NCBI RefSeq assembly: GCF_013170845.1
Contig: NZ_CP033367.1
Coordinates: 6,201,001-6,265,000, forward strand
DNA: 64,000 nt
From: Mesorhizobium loti R88b
Lineage (GTDB): Bacteria > Pseudomonadota > Alphaproteobacteria > Rhizobiales > Rhizobiaceae
Direction of reading: 5' to 3'
The notes beneath the pieces were generated by a model. The model saw only the letters and a program-made list of their open reading frames with translations. It was not told the origin of the DNA and searched no databases. Shown piece by piece: positions 10,439-19,589 of this stretch; positions within the stretch are counted from its first letter, which is position 1; each line of letters starts with the position of its first letter. The translations under genes were made by a program, and so were the position numbers.

Positions 10439-11263
10439 TCAGCTCCAGATCGGGATGCGCTGCCACCAGTCCCACCATTGCGGCCAGCCGCTCGACCACA
10501 AGGGACCGGAAATCACGATGCATATGGCGCTGAAGAACGCCGCCGAAATGGCCAGGAACATGCCGAGGCGATGGATGCCTAGCGTGCCGATCGAGTAGCC
10601 GATCGTATCTCGGAAGTAGGTGTTCTCATGCTCGGCCGTCTTGACGGTTTCGCCCTTCTTCGGGTTGGTCGCCGACAGGATCAGAGAGCCGTGAAGCGCC
10701 AGCGCCAGGCAGTTGGTGAAGAAGAACGACACCGCGATCATATGCACGGGGTTGTAGTGGAAATTGCCATAGGAGTAGCCGGTGTTGGACACCCAATCGA
10801 GATGGGTGATGATCCCGTAGGGAAAGGCATTGCTCCACGCGCCGAGCAGGATAGGGCGAATGACCTCAAGCGTGAAATAGGCCAGGATCGCGAAACTGTA
10901 GGCGAAGGGTATATGCAGGCCCATGCCAAGCTTGCGGGCGATTTCGGCCTGTCTGAGCGCCCATGAGACAAAGGCCCCAAGCGCGCAGATCGTGATCACC
11001 TGCCAAAGGCCGCCATGTTTGAGCGGCGCGAAACTGAGCCCGTATTTCTCGTCCGGCGGATTGATGCTGATCTGCCAGAGGTTCCATGTCGGGCCGATCG
11101 CGGCGCCATAGGCGATCAACGCAATGCCAAGCGACGCAAAGAAGATCGTCGTCACCCCGAAGAAACCGACATAGAACGGACCGACCCAGAAGTCGAACAG
11201 ATCGCCGCCGACCAGCGTGCCTCCCCTGACACGGTATTTTCGTTCAAAGCTGAGCATCGCCAT
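10439..11263 (-). CDS. pufL: Reaction centre L subunit PufL
   Basis: The product has 274 residues. It starts [15 protein letters not shown], the typical L start, behind GGGGGGAGG. Five membrane helices are present. Ligand histidines lie in YGIITHLDW (accessory bacteriochlorophyll) and YNPVHMIAV (special pair), with quinone and iron histidines in LALHGSLIL and LGIHRLGMF. The C-terminus [12 protein letters not shown] is family-like. Confidence 0.97.
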   Translation of the reverse strand: MAMLSFERKYRVRGGTLVGGDLFDFWVGPFYVGFFGVTTIFFASLGIALIAYGAAIGPTWNLWQISINPPDEKYGLSFAPLKHGGLWQVITICALGAFVSWALRQAEIARKLGMGLHIPFAYSFAILAYFTLEVIRPILLGAWSNAFPYGIITHLDWVSNTGYSYGNFHYNPVHMIAVSFFFTNCLALALHGSLILSATNPKKGETVKTAEHENTYFRDTIGYSIGTLGIHRLGMFLAISAAFFSAICIVISGPLWSSGWPQWWDWWQRIPIWS

Positions 11264-11326
11264 CGATGTAACCTCCCCCCAAAAAGGGCTTGCAAGAGCG
11301 CAGCAACGCTCCATTCAAAACAGGGT

Positions 11327-11394
11327 GCGGGCGGTAGCCTGCGCAGTCCGCCCGCGCCGTTCTCATATGGCTGGATCGCGCACCAGGCGCGATC
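11327..11394 (-). other. Two stable hairpins in the pufA-pufL spacer
   Basis: Stem 1 is 8 bp (11327-11334 with 11348-11355, GCGGGCGG type). Stem 2 is 8 bp (11374-11381 with 11387-11394) with a 5-base loop and abuts the pufA stop codon. In Rhodobacter, hairpins at this place protect the pufBA part of the mRNA from 3' decay so that LH1 exceeds reaction centre. The same role is inferred here. Confidence 0.75.
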
Positions 11395-11584
11395 AGGCCA
11401 CGTTCGTCGTCTGTTCGATGATGAGAGACGCCGCCGGCGTTCCAGCCGGTTTCGGTCCTTCGAGCCAGTTGAACCGGTCGGTGCTGAGCAAGATGAAATG
11501 AATCACCAGTGCGAGCACGAACAGGAACGTGAACAGTGCGATCAGCGTTCTGCGCGGATCGAATAGAAGCCAAATTCTCCACAT
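11393..11584 (-). CDS. pufA: LH1 antenna alpha polypeptide PufA
   Basis: The product has 63 residues with a single membrane helix. It starts [14 protein letters not shown], the conserved alpha N-terminus. The bacteriochlorophyll-ligating histidine is in [12 protein letters not shown], followed by RFNWLEG. A perfect TAGGAGGAAAG ribosome site lies upstream. It binds B875-type bacteriochlorophyll together with PufB around the reaction centre. Confidence 0.97.
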   Translation of the reverse strand: MWRIWLLFDPRRTLIALFTFLFVLALVIHFILLSTDRFNWLEGPKPAGTPAASLIIEQTTNVA

Positions 11585-11596
11585 TGCGCTTTCCTC

Positions 11597-11815
11597 CTAT
11601 GTCAGCATGGACACGAGAGCGCTGACATGGGCGACGCCCGTGTCGAGCAATGCATAGCCTTTCGGGCCGGGGAGCCACGGCCGCCACATCCAGGCAAGGA
11701 CGTGAGCGATCGCGGCGATAACCACGAACACCAAGAAGCTAGTCATGAAAACGGAGTGGAATTCCCTGGCTTCGGCCTCCGAGAGGCCCGAGAGGGACCT
11801 TTCATTGTCTGCCAT
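11597..11815 (-). CDS. pufB: LH1 antenna beta polypeptide PufB
   Basis: The product has 72 residues. The N-terminus contains LSEAEAREFHSVFM, with one membrane helix and ligand histidine in AAIAHVLAWMWRPW. The ATG at 11815 is chosen for the AAGGAGGTTGAA site; the frame is open further upstream. The tail beyond PWLPG (about 22 residues) is longer than in many beta chains. Confidence 0.95.
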   Translation of the reverse strand: MADNERSLSGLSEAEAREFHSVFMTSFLVFVVIAAIAHVLAWMWRPWLPGPKGYALLDTGVAHVSALVSMLT

Positions 11816-11848
11816 TTCAACCTCCTTCGTTTCGGCCTTTCGGCCATT

Positions 11849-11928
11849 TGCCGCACGACAGCCGTGCGGCACAGTCTCGCCACGGTTTTTCAGGCCGTGA
11901 CTTTTTCCGAATGTTTGCCCATTCGGAA
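11849..11928 (-). other. Hairpin cluster in the pufQ-pufB leader
   Basis: Three inverted repeats stand in a row. Stem 1 is 11849-11857 with 11863-11871 (9 bp), the middle one is a 5-bp CACGG/CCGTG stem, and stem 3 is 11905-11913 with 11920-11928 (9 bp, TTCCGAATG type). They fill most of the non-coding stretch between pufQ and pufB and could stabilise or attenuate the puf message. Function is inferred from position. Confidence 0.7.
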
Positions 11929-11979
11929 ACCTTGCGAGCTGAGCAGCCGCGGCGCGGCGGCGTCAGCTTCCAGTCCCGT

Positions 11980-12216
11980 TCACCGGAAGGCGAAGGGCAC
12001 AATGCTCGCGGCGGCCGCCTTGGCTTCGCGGAAAACGGATTGGCGACGCTCCAACTTGCCGGTCCATCCGGTTGCGCTCTTCGGCACCAGGCGCTTGCCT
12101 ATGGAAAAGGCGAGACAGAACGGATAGGCGACACCAAAATAGAGACGCGCCTGCCTCAGATCGCAGCGATAGCGTTCCCGACATGCGGCCTCGCTGTCGA
12201 AATCCGTGCTTGCCAT
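11980..12216 (-). CDS. pufQ: PufQ-like protein
   Basis: The product has 78 residues and sits between bchZ and pufB, exactly where pufQ lies in Rhodobacter. A strong AGAAGGAGGAACGAG site precedes the ATG. One short hydrophobic stretch (ARLYFGVAYPFCLAFSIG) is followed by a basic part ending SIVPFAFR, resembling the PufQ pattern of a YF-rich helix and a terminal P-F-R. PufQ has been linked to bacteriochlorophyll precursor traffic. Assignment rests mainly on position and pattern. Confidence 0.6.
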   Translation of the reverse strand: MASTDFDSEAACRERYRCDLRQARLYFGVAYPFCLAFSIGKRLVPKSATGWTGKLERRQSVFREAKAAAASIVPFAFR

Positions 12217-12264
12217 CTCGTTCCTCCTTCTATCGTCGGCCTGGCTTTCGCCTTGCCGCGCGGT

Positions 12265-13716
12265 TTAGGCAGGGCTCATCTCCGCCCCAAGTACCTGTTT
12301 CATGCGCGCCGCCGTGACGCGTTCCTCGCCCGCCTTGCGCGCGATCTCCTCGGTGCGGTCACGCAGGCGCTTGGCCGCGGAAATCCTCACCAGCACAGGT
12401 TGCGAATCGACCGCCTTGTCGATCAGCGCCTGCGCGTCCTCATCCCATGGTAGTTCGTGGTGCAGGCGCGTTGGCGTCGCCTCGACCTTGTCGAGATCGG
12501 TGCCGAGCGGCAGTATCCGGAACAGCGCATCGAACAGCGCGTTGCAGATTTCCTGGATGAGGTATGTGGCGCCCGCATAGCCCATGAAAGGCGTTCCGGT
12601 GTGGCGGCGGATGATGGCGCCCGGGAACGAAGCTGGGATGTAGGATGAACGCCCTCCGGCCTCCGCCGAATACATGCGCTCGTTGAACGAACCGAACAGG
12701 ATCAGCGGCTGCTTCTCGTGGATCGCCTTGCGGACCTCGTCATTGTGCGTCTTCTCGCCGGCGCGCCTGGCGAACGAGAACGAACACGGGAAACCCATAT
12801 CGCTTTCCAGGAAGTTGCGGATGCCACGCGCATAGGTCTCGCTGGCGACGATGCCAAAACTCGCCGTGGCGTAGAAATCCTGCGTCACCGAACGCCACAG
12901 ATCCCACAGCGGCTTGATCGTCGTCATCTTCTCGCGGGCAATGAAAGGCTCGGGATCGAGACCCGTCAGCTCGCCAAGCTTGCGCAGGAACGCGGTCGTC
13001 GAATGCAGGCCGATCGGAGCCTGCAGATAAGGCTTGTCGAGCGCCTCGCAGAGCTTGCGGCCGAATTCGCGGTAGAGGCAGATATTGACCTCGCCGTCGG
13101 CAAGCTTGCCGACATCGGCGATGTCGGTGCCGAGCGGGAAGACGAGATTGACGTCGCAGCCAATGCCTTCGGCCAGACGCTTTATCTCGGCCAGATCCGA
13201 CGGCATGTTGAAGGTACCGTAAATGGCGCCAATGATGTTGACGCGCGGCTTGGCACCTTCCGGCTTTGCCACGGCCTTCTTCGGCTTCTTGCCCTTCTGT
13301 CCGAATTCCTTCCACAGCCAGGCCAGCGCCCGGTCGGCGCTCTGCCACTGGTCCTCATCGATCGTGCGCGGCAGGAAGCGCATGATTCTGGTGCCTTCAG
13401 GCGTCACGCCGCCGCCGATCATCTCGGCGATGGATCCGGTGACGACGACACTGGGCTTGGCTGGATCGAGCGTCGCATGCGCCCGCTTCATCGCCTGCTC
13501 GGTGCCCTTCTGGCCGAGCTCTTCCTCACCAAGCCCGGTAACGACGATGGGCAGTTCATGCGGCGGCAAGGCATCGGTGTAATGCAGGACGGACGTCACC
13601 GGCAGGTTCTCGCAGCCGACCGGCCCGTCGATGATCACCTGCAGGCCTTTCAAGGCCGCAAAGACATAGACCGAACCCCAGTAACCTCCGGCGCGATCAT
13701 GATCGAGAACCAGCAT
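12265..13716 (-). CDS. bchZ: Chlorophyllide a reductase subunit BchZ
   Basis: The product has 483 residues and is a NifK-like subunit of the COR complex that reduces ring B of chlorophyllide to the bacteriochlorin level. The start [14 protein letters not shown] and a cluster cysteine in [11 protein letters not shown] near residue 35 are typical. It overlaps the bchY stop by one base. It is the last bch gene before pufQ in the superoperon. Confidence 0.96.
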   Translation of the reverse strand: MLVLDHDRAGGYWGSVYVFAALKGLQVIIDGPVGCENLPVTSVLHYTDALPPHELPIVVTGLGEEELGQKGTEQAMKRAHATLDPAKPSVVVTGSIAEMIGGGVTPEGTRIMRFLPRTIDEDQWQSADRALAWLWKEFGQKGKKPKKAVAKPEGAKPRVNIIGAIYGTFNMPSDLAEIKRLAEGIGCDVNLVFPLGTDIADVGKLADGEVNICLYREFGRKLCEALDKPYLQAPIGLHSTTAFLRKLGELTGLDPEPFIAREKMTTIKPLWDLWRSVTQDFYATASFGIVASETYARGIRNFLESDMGFPCSFSFARRAGEKTHNDEVRKAIHEKQPLILFGSFNERMYSAEAGGRSSYIPASFPGAIIRRHTGTPFMGYAGATYLIQEICNALFDALFRILPLGTDLDKVEATPTRLHHELPWDEDAQALIDKAVDSQPVLVRISAAKRLRDRTEEIARKAGEERVTAARMKQVLGAEMSPA

Positions 13717-15335
13717 CAGAAGTCCTCCATCGTGACAGAGGATTTTGCCGCGACCAGCGGGGCCGCTGCTTTGGCTTGCTTGTCAGGCAGCCGGTTTGGA
13801 TCATGCCAGACGCCCGCGGTATGGTCCTTGCCGACGCCTTCGAAGAAGGCGGTCATGGCGTCGAAGCGATCCTTGTTGCCGGCAGCGGCGTTGATGACGG
13901 TGGCAAGCGAACCGGCGCCGGCCGGACCCATAAGCGGGCGAGCCGAGATCAGATTGGTGAAGTAGAGCGCTGGAATGCTTTTCTGCTTGGCGTGTTGCAC
14001 TACTGGCGTGGTGCCGATCGCCAGCTCCGGATCGAAACTGTCGACGGCGGCAATGTCTTTTTCCAGCGAAGCGCGAAACTCGACATGCACGCCGTGCGCG
14101 GTGAGCCATTCGGCATCGCCCTCGTTCCAGCGTGTCTTCGGACAGGCGGTGCCGACGTAGCGCAGATCGGCTCCTGATTCCTTCAGCAGCCGGCCGACGA
14201 TTAGTTCCGACCCTTCGTAGCCCGACAAAGTGATGCGCGCCGAAATGGGCGACCCTTCGAGCGCAGCCTTCGTTGCTGCCAGGATCGGCGCCTTGGCGGC
14301 ATCGACGGTGCGCACCGGAATGCCGCAGGCTTCGCCGATCGCGTCAAGCCAGGCTGCCGTTCCCTCGACACCGACAGGGGCTGACCCCACGACATCGCGG
14401 CCGGCGGCATGAAATTCGCGCACGCTTGCCGTGTAGAAAGGATGGATGGCGGCGACGGCGGCGCAGTCGAGCGCTCCATAGAGTTCGCGCCATTCGCGCG
14501 TGGGCACGACAGGACCGGCGGCGAGGCCGAGCGGCTCCAGCATGCGGCCGATGCTGACCGGATCGACAGGAAACATTTCGCCGAGCAGCGTGATCGTCGG
14601 CCTTCCCGATGCGACGTTCTTCGGCGCGGGCACGGGCCCGGCCGCGGCTTCGAGCCTGGCGTAGTTCAACATGGCGCCAGCCAGCACGTCCTTCGCTTCC
14701 GCATGTGTCGGCACGCCGAAGCCCGGCACGTCGATGCCGACGATGCGCACGCCGTTGATTTCCTTCGGCAACGCGCGCAACGGCACGCCGGACGCGGTCG
14801 GCACGCAGAGATTGGTGACGATGATGGTGTCGTAGAGTTGCGGATCGGCAAGCTTGTGGACGGCTTCGCGGATGTCCTCATAAAGCTTGCCCGTAACCAG
14901 CGTCTCGGAATTGAACGGGACGTAGCCGACGGTGCGCTTGGCGCCATAGAAGTGCGAGGTGAATGTCAGCCCGTAGACGCAGCAGGCGGAACCCGACAGC
15001 ACGGTTGCGGTGCGGCGCATGCGCAGCCCGACGCGCAGCGAACCGAAAGCCGGGCACATCGATTGCGGCTGGTCGTGCGGGCCTTGCGGATAGTCGGTGC
15101 GCAGGCGCTGCATGAGCTCGCCATTGCCGGCCGCTTCGGCGGCGCGCGTCAGTTCGGCCTTGCCGCCGTGACATCCCGAACCTTCCGCGGGTCCATGCAA
15201 GGCGTCAGTGCCTGGCGATGGCATCTGATCGTCGGCCGCGCCGCGCGCCGGATTGTCGATCCGGGCCTCTGCGGCGGCGTCATAGACCACTTCCGTGGTG
15301 GTCTCGACGCCAGCGATGGTTGCGCGCTCATTCAT
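13716..15335 (-). CDS. bchY: Chlorophyllide a reductase subunit BchY
   Basis: The product has 539 residues and is a NifD-like partner of BchZ. The metal-cluster cysteines appear in SMCPAFGSL and [11 protein letters not shown]. The first 50 residues are poorly conserved, Ala-rich and acidic, and may not all be translated. The gene begins 13 bases after the bchX stop. Confidence 0.96.
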   Translation of the reverse strand: MNERATIAGVETTTEVVYDAAAEARIDNPARGAADDQMPSPGTDALHGPAEGSGCHGGKAELTRAAEAAGNGELMQRLRTDYPQGPHDQPQSMCPAFGSLRVGLRMRRTATVLSGSACCVYGLTFTSHFYGAKRTVGYVPFNSETLVTGKLYEDIREAVHKLADPQLYDTIIVTNLCVPTASGVPLRALPKEINGVRIVGIDVPGFGVPTHAEAKDVLAGAMLNYARLEAAAGPVPAPKNVASGRPTITLLGEMFPVDPVSIGRMLEPLGLAAGPVVPTREWRELYGALDCAAVAAIHPFYTASVREFHAAGRDVVGSAPVGVEGTAAWLDAIGEACGIPVRTVDAAKAPILAATKAALEGSPISARITLSGYEGSELIVGRLLKESGADLRYVGTACPKTRWNEGDAEWLTAHGVHVEFRASLEKDIAAVDSFDPELAIGTTPVVQHAKQKSIPALYFTNLISARPLMGPAGAGSLATVINAAAGNKDRFDAMTAFFEGVGKDHTAGVWHDPNRLPDKQAKAAAPLVAAKSSVTMEDF

Positions 15336-15348
15336 GACATGATGCCGA

Positions 15349-16362
15349 TCAAATCGCGTCGTAGATCACTTCGAGGGAAGGCCTTGAGATGACGATGCCG
15401 CCGCGCATATCGGCCTGGCTCGCAGGTTCGAGCACGACATTGCCGCCAACCTCCTGCGCCGCGAACAGGCCAAGCAACTCATCCTGTGTCAGCGGTGTCG
15501 GCCGTTGCGGGCCTGAGTCCGTCACGTTCTGCGCGAGTTCCTCGAATAGCGGACCCCATTCACCATCGGGATAGCCAATGATCTGATAATTCGCGCTCTT
15601 CTTTCGGATGTCGTCGTTAGCGGGGATGGCCGCCAGCACGGGGATGCCGACTTTCGCCGCGAAGGCCGCCGCCTCGCCCGAGCCATCATCCTTGTTGATG
15701 ACCATGCCGGCGACGCCGACATTGCCGCCCAGCTTTCTGAAGTAGTCGACCGCCGAGCACACATTGTTGGCGACATAAAGCGACTGCAGGTCGTTCGAGG
15801 CGACGACGATGACCTTCTGGCACATGTCACGGGCGATCGGCAGACCGAAGCCGCCGCAGACAACGTCGCCGAGAAAATCGAGCAGGACGTAGTCGAAACC
15901 CCAGTCATGAAAGCCGAGCTTTTCCAACAGTTCGAAGCCGTGGATGATGCCACGCCCGCCACAACCGCGGCCGACCTCCGGCCCACCAAGCTCCATGGCG
16001 AAGACGCCGCCCTTCTTGAAGCAGACGTCGCCGATCTCGACTTCCTCGCCGGCTGCCTTCTTGCGCGCCGATGTCTCGATGATAGTCGGGCAGGCACGGC
16101 CGCCGAACAGCAGCGAGGTCGTGTCGCTCTTCGGATCGCAGCCGATGAGCAGCACGCGCTTTCCCTGCTGTGCCATCATGTGCGAGAGATTGGCCAGCGT
16201 GAACGACTTGCCAATGCCGCCCTTGCCGTAGATGGCAATGATCTGGGTCTCTTTCTTGACCTCGCCGACATGCACGGCATCCGGCTCCATCGCCGCCTCT
16301 GCGCGTACGCTTTCGACCAAGGCTAGCAGACCGCCCTCGGGGTTTTTCATCGGCGCGTTCAT
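15349..16362 (-). CDS. bchX: Chlorophyllide a reductase iron protein BchX
   Basis: The product has 337 residues and is the NifH-like ATPase feeding electrons to BchYZ. The P-loop YGKGGIGKS is at residues 45-53. Cluster cysteines are in VGRGCGGRG and LGDVVCGGF. It overlaps the bchC stop in an ATGA, showing translational coupling. Confidence 0.97.
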   Translation of the reverse strand: MNAPMKNPEGGLLALVESVRAEAAMEPDAVHVGEVKKETQIIAIYGKGGIGKSFTLANLSHMMAQQGKRVLLIGCDPKSDTTSLLFGGRACPTIIETSARKKAAGEEVEIGDVCFKKGGVFAMELGGPEVGRGCGGRGIIHGFELLEKLGFHDWGFDYVLLDFLGDVVCGGFGLPIARDMCQKVIVVASNDLQSLYVANNVCSAVDYFRKLGGNVGVAGMVINKDDGSGEAAAFAAKVGIPVLAAIPANDDIRKKSANYQIIGYPDGEWGPLFEELAQNVTDSGPQRPTPLTQDELLGLFAAQEVGGNVVLEPASQADMRGGIVISRPSLEVIYDAI

Positions 16363-17297
16363 GCTGCAAGCCTCCAGTCGAGAACCATTTTCAGACAGGC
16401 CGGATCGGTGAACGCAGTCGTGTAGGCGTCCTCGAAGCGGTGCGGAGCGTGGGTGTGTGTGATCAGCCCGTCGAGCGACAACCGCCCGGCGGCGACCATC
16501 TCATCGACGGCCGACAGGTCGCCCGGCCGCCATTCCGCCGCGACGCGGATCTGCGCCTCGCGCATGAAGGCCATGGGAAAAGCAAAGGACAGGCGCTGAT
16601 CATAAAAGCCGGCGAGTACGATCTCGCCGCCGCGGGCAAGCCGCAGCATCAGGCTATCGAGAATGTTGGCATCGCCACTGACGTCGCAGATGCGACGGTA
16701 GTCGCGCCGTTTGTCCTCGTCTGGATGAACCACGCTATAGCCATCGGCACCAGCCTGGCGCAGGGGATTGGTCTCCCATACGACCGGATCGCCGCCGCGC
16801 GCCACGACAATGCGCGCAATCAGCCGTCCCAGCACACCGTGGCCGATGATCAGTTCCGGCGGCTTCCTGGTATCGGGGCAGACAGCGTGGTGAGCGGTGG
16901 CGGCAAGCGCCAGCAGAATGGCGCGGTCGCCAAGATGGTCGCCGACTGGCATTGCCTTCTGGCCAGCCACCACAACACGTGACGATGCGCCACCGAACAG
17001 GCCGCGCGCATCCTGGTAGCAGTTGGCGCCAGGGATGAAGACACGCTGGCCTGCCTGCCTGCCAGAATTCTTTCCAGCCTCAACAATACGGCCGATCGAT
17101 TCGTAGCCGGGGACCAGCGGATAGCCCATGCCCGGGAATGGCGGCATACGTCCGGACCACAGCAACTTTTCCGTGCCGGTCGAGATGCCGCTGAACTCCA
17201 TGTCGACGACAACATGGTCGACGGTCGGGTCGTTGAGGCTGAGTTCGCGCAGGGCAAGCTTGCCGGGTTCTTCGAGGACGACTGCCAGTGCATTCAT
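16359..17297 (-). CDS. bchC: Bacteriochlorophyllide dehydrogenase BchC
   Basis: The product has 312 residues of the MDR (zinc-type alcohol dehydrogenase) fold. It oxidises the 3-hydroxyethyl group of bacteriochlorophyllide to 3-acetyl. Seen are SGISTGTEKLLWSG, the VPGYESIGRIVE segment and the nucleotide-binding region IIGHGVLGRLIARI. GGGAAGGAGGGTTCAG precedes the ATG. It heads bchCXYZ-pufQBALM behind its own PpsR-controlled promoter. Confidence 0.96.
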   Translation of the reverse strand: MNALAVVLEEPGKLALRELSLNDPTVDHVVVDMEFSGISTGTEKLLWSGRMPPFPGMGYPLVPGYESIGRIVEAGKNSGRQAGQRVFIPGANCYQDARGLFGGASSRVVVAGQKAMPVGDHLGDRAILLALAATAHHAVCPDTRKPPELIIGHGVLGRLIARIVVARGGDPVVWETNPLRQAGADGYSVVHPDEDKRRDYRRICDVSGDANILDSLMLRLARGGEIVLAGFYDQRLSFAFPMAFMREAQIRVAAEWRPGDLSAVDEMVAAGRLSLDGLITHTHAPHRFEDAYTTAFTDPACLKMVLDWRLAA

Positions 17298-17347
17298 CTG
17301 AACCCTCCTTCCCTGAGCACGTGACGAACGGGTTCCTGTTCGACATG

Positions 17348-17391
17348 TGTCAGATTATCTTTACGCTTTTAGTTGTCAATTAAATTGTACA
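17348..17391 (-). promoter_or_regulatory. bchC promoter with tandem PpsR palindromes
   Basis: A perfect TGT-N12-ACA (17374-17391) and a one-mismatch TGT-N12-ACG (17348-17365) are exactly 8 bp apart. On the minus strand a TTGACA -35 box (17379-17374) lies in the first palindrome, and TAATCT (17357-17352), 16 bp downstream, lies in the second. This matches the classic CrtJ/PpsR-repressed bchC promoter architecture of Rhodobacter. Confidence 0.9.
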
Positions 17392-17424
17392 CACGAACCG
17401 TTGATCGCAGTGGACGGACGCCAT

Positions 17425-18546
17425 TTAAAGCGCTGCCGGACGAGCCGTAAGGATGCGTGCGATCAGGGGCGTGTTTGTCGCCACAGGCTTGATCCGGTCA
17501 AAGCCGGCCTGGCGGAGCATGGCGGCGATTTCGTCGACGGTGCGCGGTCTGCCTTGTCCCATGGCAAGGAGGTAGAAGCCGAAATAGGCATCGCCACTGG
17601 CCAATGCGCCCGGCGTTCCGGCCATCGGCTCGGCGATTAGCAAAGTGCCATCGGCCGCAATCGCATGTCGCGCCGCCCACAAAATGGCGAGTGCCGCCGC
17701 GTCGTCATGGTCGTGCAGGACACGGTTCAGGGTGACGAGGTCGGCGCCTTGGGGCAGCTCGTCGTCGAAGAAGCTGCCGCCAAAGGCTTTGGCGCGGCCG
17801 GCAAGCCCGGCCGCAAGGATGCGTTGGCGCGCCTGCGCCGCCACCGGCGGGAGATCGAAAAGCGTCAGCTGCAGGTCCGGCGCCGCCTGGCCGGCCGCAA
17901 TCAAGAAAGCGCCGTCACCGCCCCCGATATCCAGGAGCTGTCGGTGCTGGCTCACGCGATAGGCATCGAGGATTTCGGCCGTAACGAAAGCCTGCGAGGC
18001 AGACATAAGGGTGGTGTAGTCGACATGGTGCCGTGGCTCGGCGACGGCCCCCTGGCCGGCTCCGGCATAGGCCCAATATTGCTGTAGCCGAGACCCGCCG
18101 GTGCCGGCCAGAAGCTTCAGCGGATCGCGCAGGTCGGCGTACAAAATATCGTGATGGACAATCATCGCCTTGACGCCGGTGTTGCCGACCAGAGCGGCGC
18201 CAAGCGGCCCAAGGGCATAAAGTCCCCCCCTGCGCGCTTCGATCAGTTCAAGGGCGGCAGCGGCTTTCAGCAGCCGCTCCGCGCCGTCCAGCGGCAGGCT
18301 GATTCGCTTCGAAAGCGTAGCCAGGTCGAGCGGCTGCCCGGCCAGAATCTCGAACAGGTCGACACGCACGCAAGCGGCTAGAATTTGCGAATAGACGAAA
18401 CCGGCGGTCAGGTCGAACAACGCCTTTGCCTGGCGGCGCGCCACGGGTCGCGTCAGCGCAAAGCCGGCTGCCCAGCGGCGAAAAGCGGGATCGGCAACCT
18501 TGCGGTTCCTGAAATCGCGAATACGTTCGAGCCAGGCCGACAGCAT
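17425..18546 (-). CDS. crtF: Demethylspheroidene O-methyltransferase CrtF
   Basis: The product has 373 residues. It is a SAM-dependent enzyme that methylates the 1-hydroxy group of acyclic carotenoids. A winged-helix dimerisation part (about 60-130) is followed by SAM motif QLLDIGGGDGAFLIAA (about 208). The RVLHDHDDAAALAIL segment carries the typical catalytic histidine. It lies between crtE and bchC as in other purple bacteria, and ends 127 bases before the bchC ATG. Confidence 0.93.
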   Translation of the reverse strand: MLSAWLERIRDFRNRKVADPAFRRWAAGFALTRPVARRQAKALFDLTAGFVYSQILAACVRVDLFEILAGQPLDLATLSKRISLPLDGAERLLKAAAALELIEARRGGLYALGPLGAALVGNTGVKAMIVHHDILYADLRDPLKLLAGTGGSRLQQYWAYAGAGQGAVAEPRHHVDYTTLMSASQAFVTAEILDAYRVSQHRQLLDIGGGDGAFLIAAGQAAPDLQLTLFDLPPVAAQARQRILAAGLAGRAKAFGGSFFDDELPQGADLVTLNRVLHDHDDAAALAILWAARHAIAADGTLLIAEPMAGTPGALASGDAYFGFYLLAMGQGRPRTVDEIAAMLRQAGFDRIKPVATNTPLIARILTARPAAL

Positions 18547-18582
18547 GGGCTGAACCCCAGACTTGCCAAAATCCCAAGTATC

Positions 18583-19461
18583 TCAGGCAGCGTGCTGGGC
18601 AGCTTCCTTCGGCAGGAAACGACTTGCCTGCGCGCGGATCTGGGCCTTCAGCGCCGCCGCACCCACGCAGTCCGGGATCGATTCGGCCGCGTCCTCAACC
18701 AGCGAAAGCAGCTTCAGCGCGGCGCCGCGCGCACCGAGTTCGTGCACGGCATTGGGCCGACCGAGCGACTTGTCCTGCCCAACCGGCTTGCCAATGTCTT
18801 TTTCGCTGCACATGACATCACGAATGTCGTCGGCCACCTGATAGGCCTCGCCGAGCCTGTAGCCCAGCATGCCCCAGGGCTCGGCCGCATGCCCCGCAGC
18901 TGCGGCGCCGGCAATCGCCGCGCCGGCAAACAGCGAGCCCGTCTTGGCGCGCTGGTAAAGCGCCAGGTCTGGCGAGACTTCGCTTTCCCAGCCCTGCCCG
19001 GCAACGATACCATGTGGCATTCCGACGGCACGGGCGATGATCGTCGAAAGACTTACCGCGCGCAGCGGATCGGAAACAGCCGCAAGTGCGGCCGTCTCAA
19101 ACGCGAGCACGATCAGGGCATCTCCGGCCAGAAGCGCCAGCGGCTCTCCGTAGGCGGCGTGAACCGAGGCTTTGCCGCGCCGGATCGCGGCATTGTCGAA
19201 ACAAGGCATATCGTCATGAACCAGGGATGCGCAGTGCAGCAGTTCTATTGCCGCCGCGGCTGACGTGGAGACCAGAGGCTGGTCATCGCCACAAGCCAGC
19301 GCGACCGACAAGGTGAGACGCGGACGGATACGCTGCCCTGATGGAAACACGGAATGGTTCAGGGCTTTCGCCAGCAAGGGCGGCGCGGCCGGACCGGTCG
19401 CCCGCGCCAGTGCCTTCTGCAACGCCTCTTCGATCCGCTGCGAAAGATCCTCACCAGGCAT
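18583..19461 (-). CDS. crtE: Geranylgeranyl diphosphate synthase CrtE
   Basis: The product has 292 residues and makes GGPP for carotenoids and the bacteriochlorophyll tail. The first aspartate-rich motif is in LVHDDMPCFDNA (about 81-92) and the second in VADDIRD. A GGAGGAACGGCC site precedes the ATG. It is the first gene of crtEF-bchCXYZ-puf, and a double PpsR site lies directly upstream. Confidence 0.95.
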   Translation of the reverse strand: MPGEDLSQRIEEALQKALARATGPAAPPLLAKALNHSVFPSGQRIRPRLTLSVALACGDDQPLVSTSAAAAIELLHCASLVHDDMPCFDNAAIRRGKASVHAAYGEPLALLAGDALIVLAFETAALAAVSDPLRAVSLSTIIARAVGMPHGIVAGQGWESEVSPDLALYQRAKTGSLFAGAAIAGAAAAGHAAEPWGMLGYRLGEAYQVADDIRDVMCSEKDIGKPVGQDKSLGRPNAVHELGARGAALKLLSLVEDAAESIPDCVGAAALKAQIRAQASRFLPKEAAQHAA

Positions 19462-19502
19462 GGCCGTTCCTCCATCTGTCCATTTCTATGGACTATGATG
19501 CA

Positions 19503-19546
19503 TGTAAATGATAATTGACACAAGCCTGTGTTGAACTTTGTAGACA
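19503..19546. promoter_or_regulatory. Tandem PpsR palindromes between crtE and ispG
   Basis: There are two exact TGT-N12-ACA palindromes, 19503-19520 and 19529-19546, with 8 bp between them. On the minus strand TATCAT (19513-19508) is a good -10 for crtE with a weak TTCAAC -35. On the plus strand TTGACA (19515-19520) could serve ispG, but its -10 is unclear. One operator pair may thus control both directions. Confidence 0.88.
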
Positions 19547-19589
19547 AAAGCCGGCGCACACCCTGCTCCAGAGACAAAAGGCTGTCGGC

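Noticed and set aside
12718..13965. 415-codon plus-strand open frame opposite bchZ/bchY
   Set aside because: Antisense artefact of high-GC codon use; no start signal and no domain pattern.
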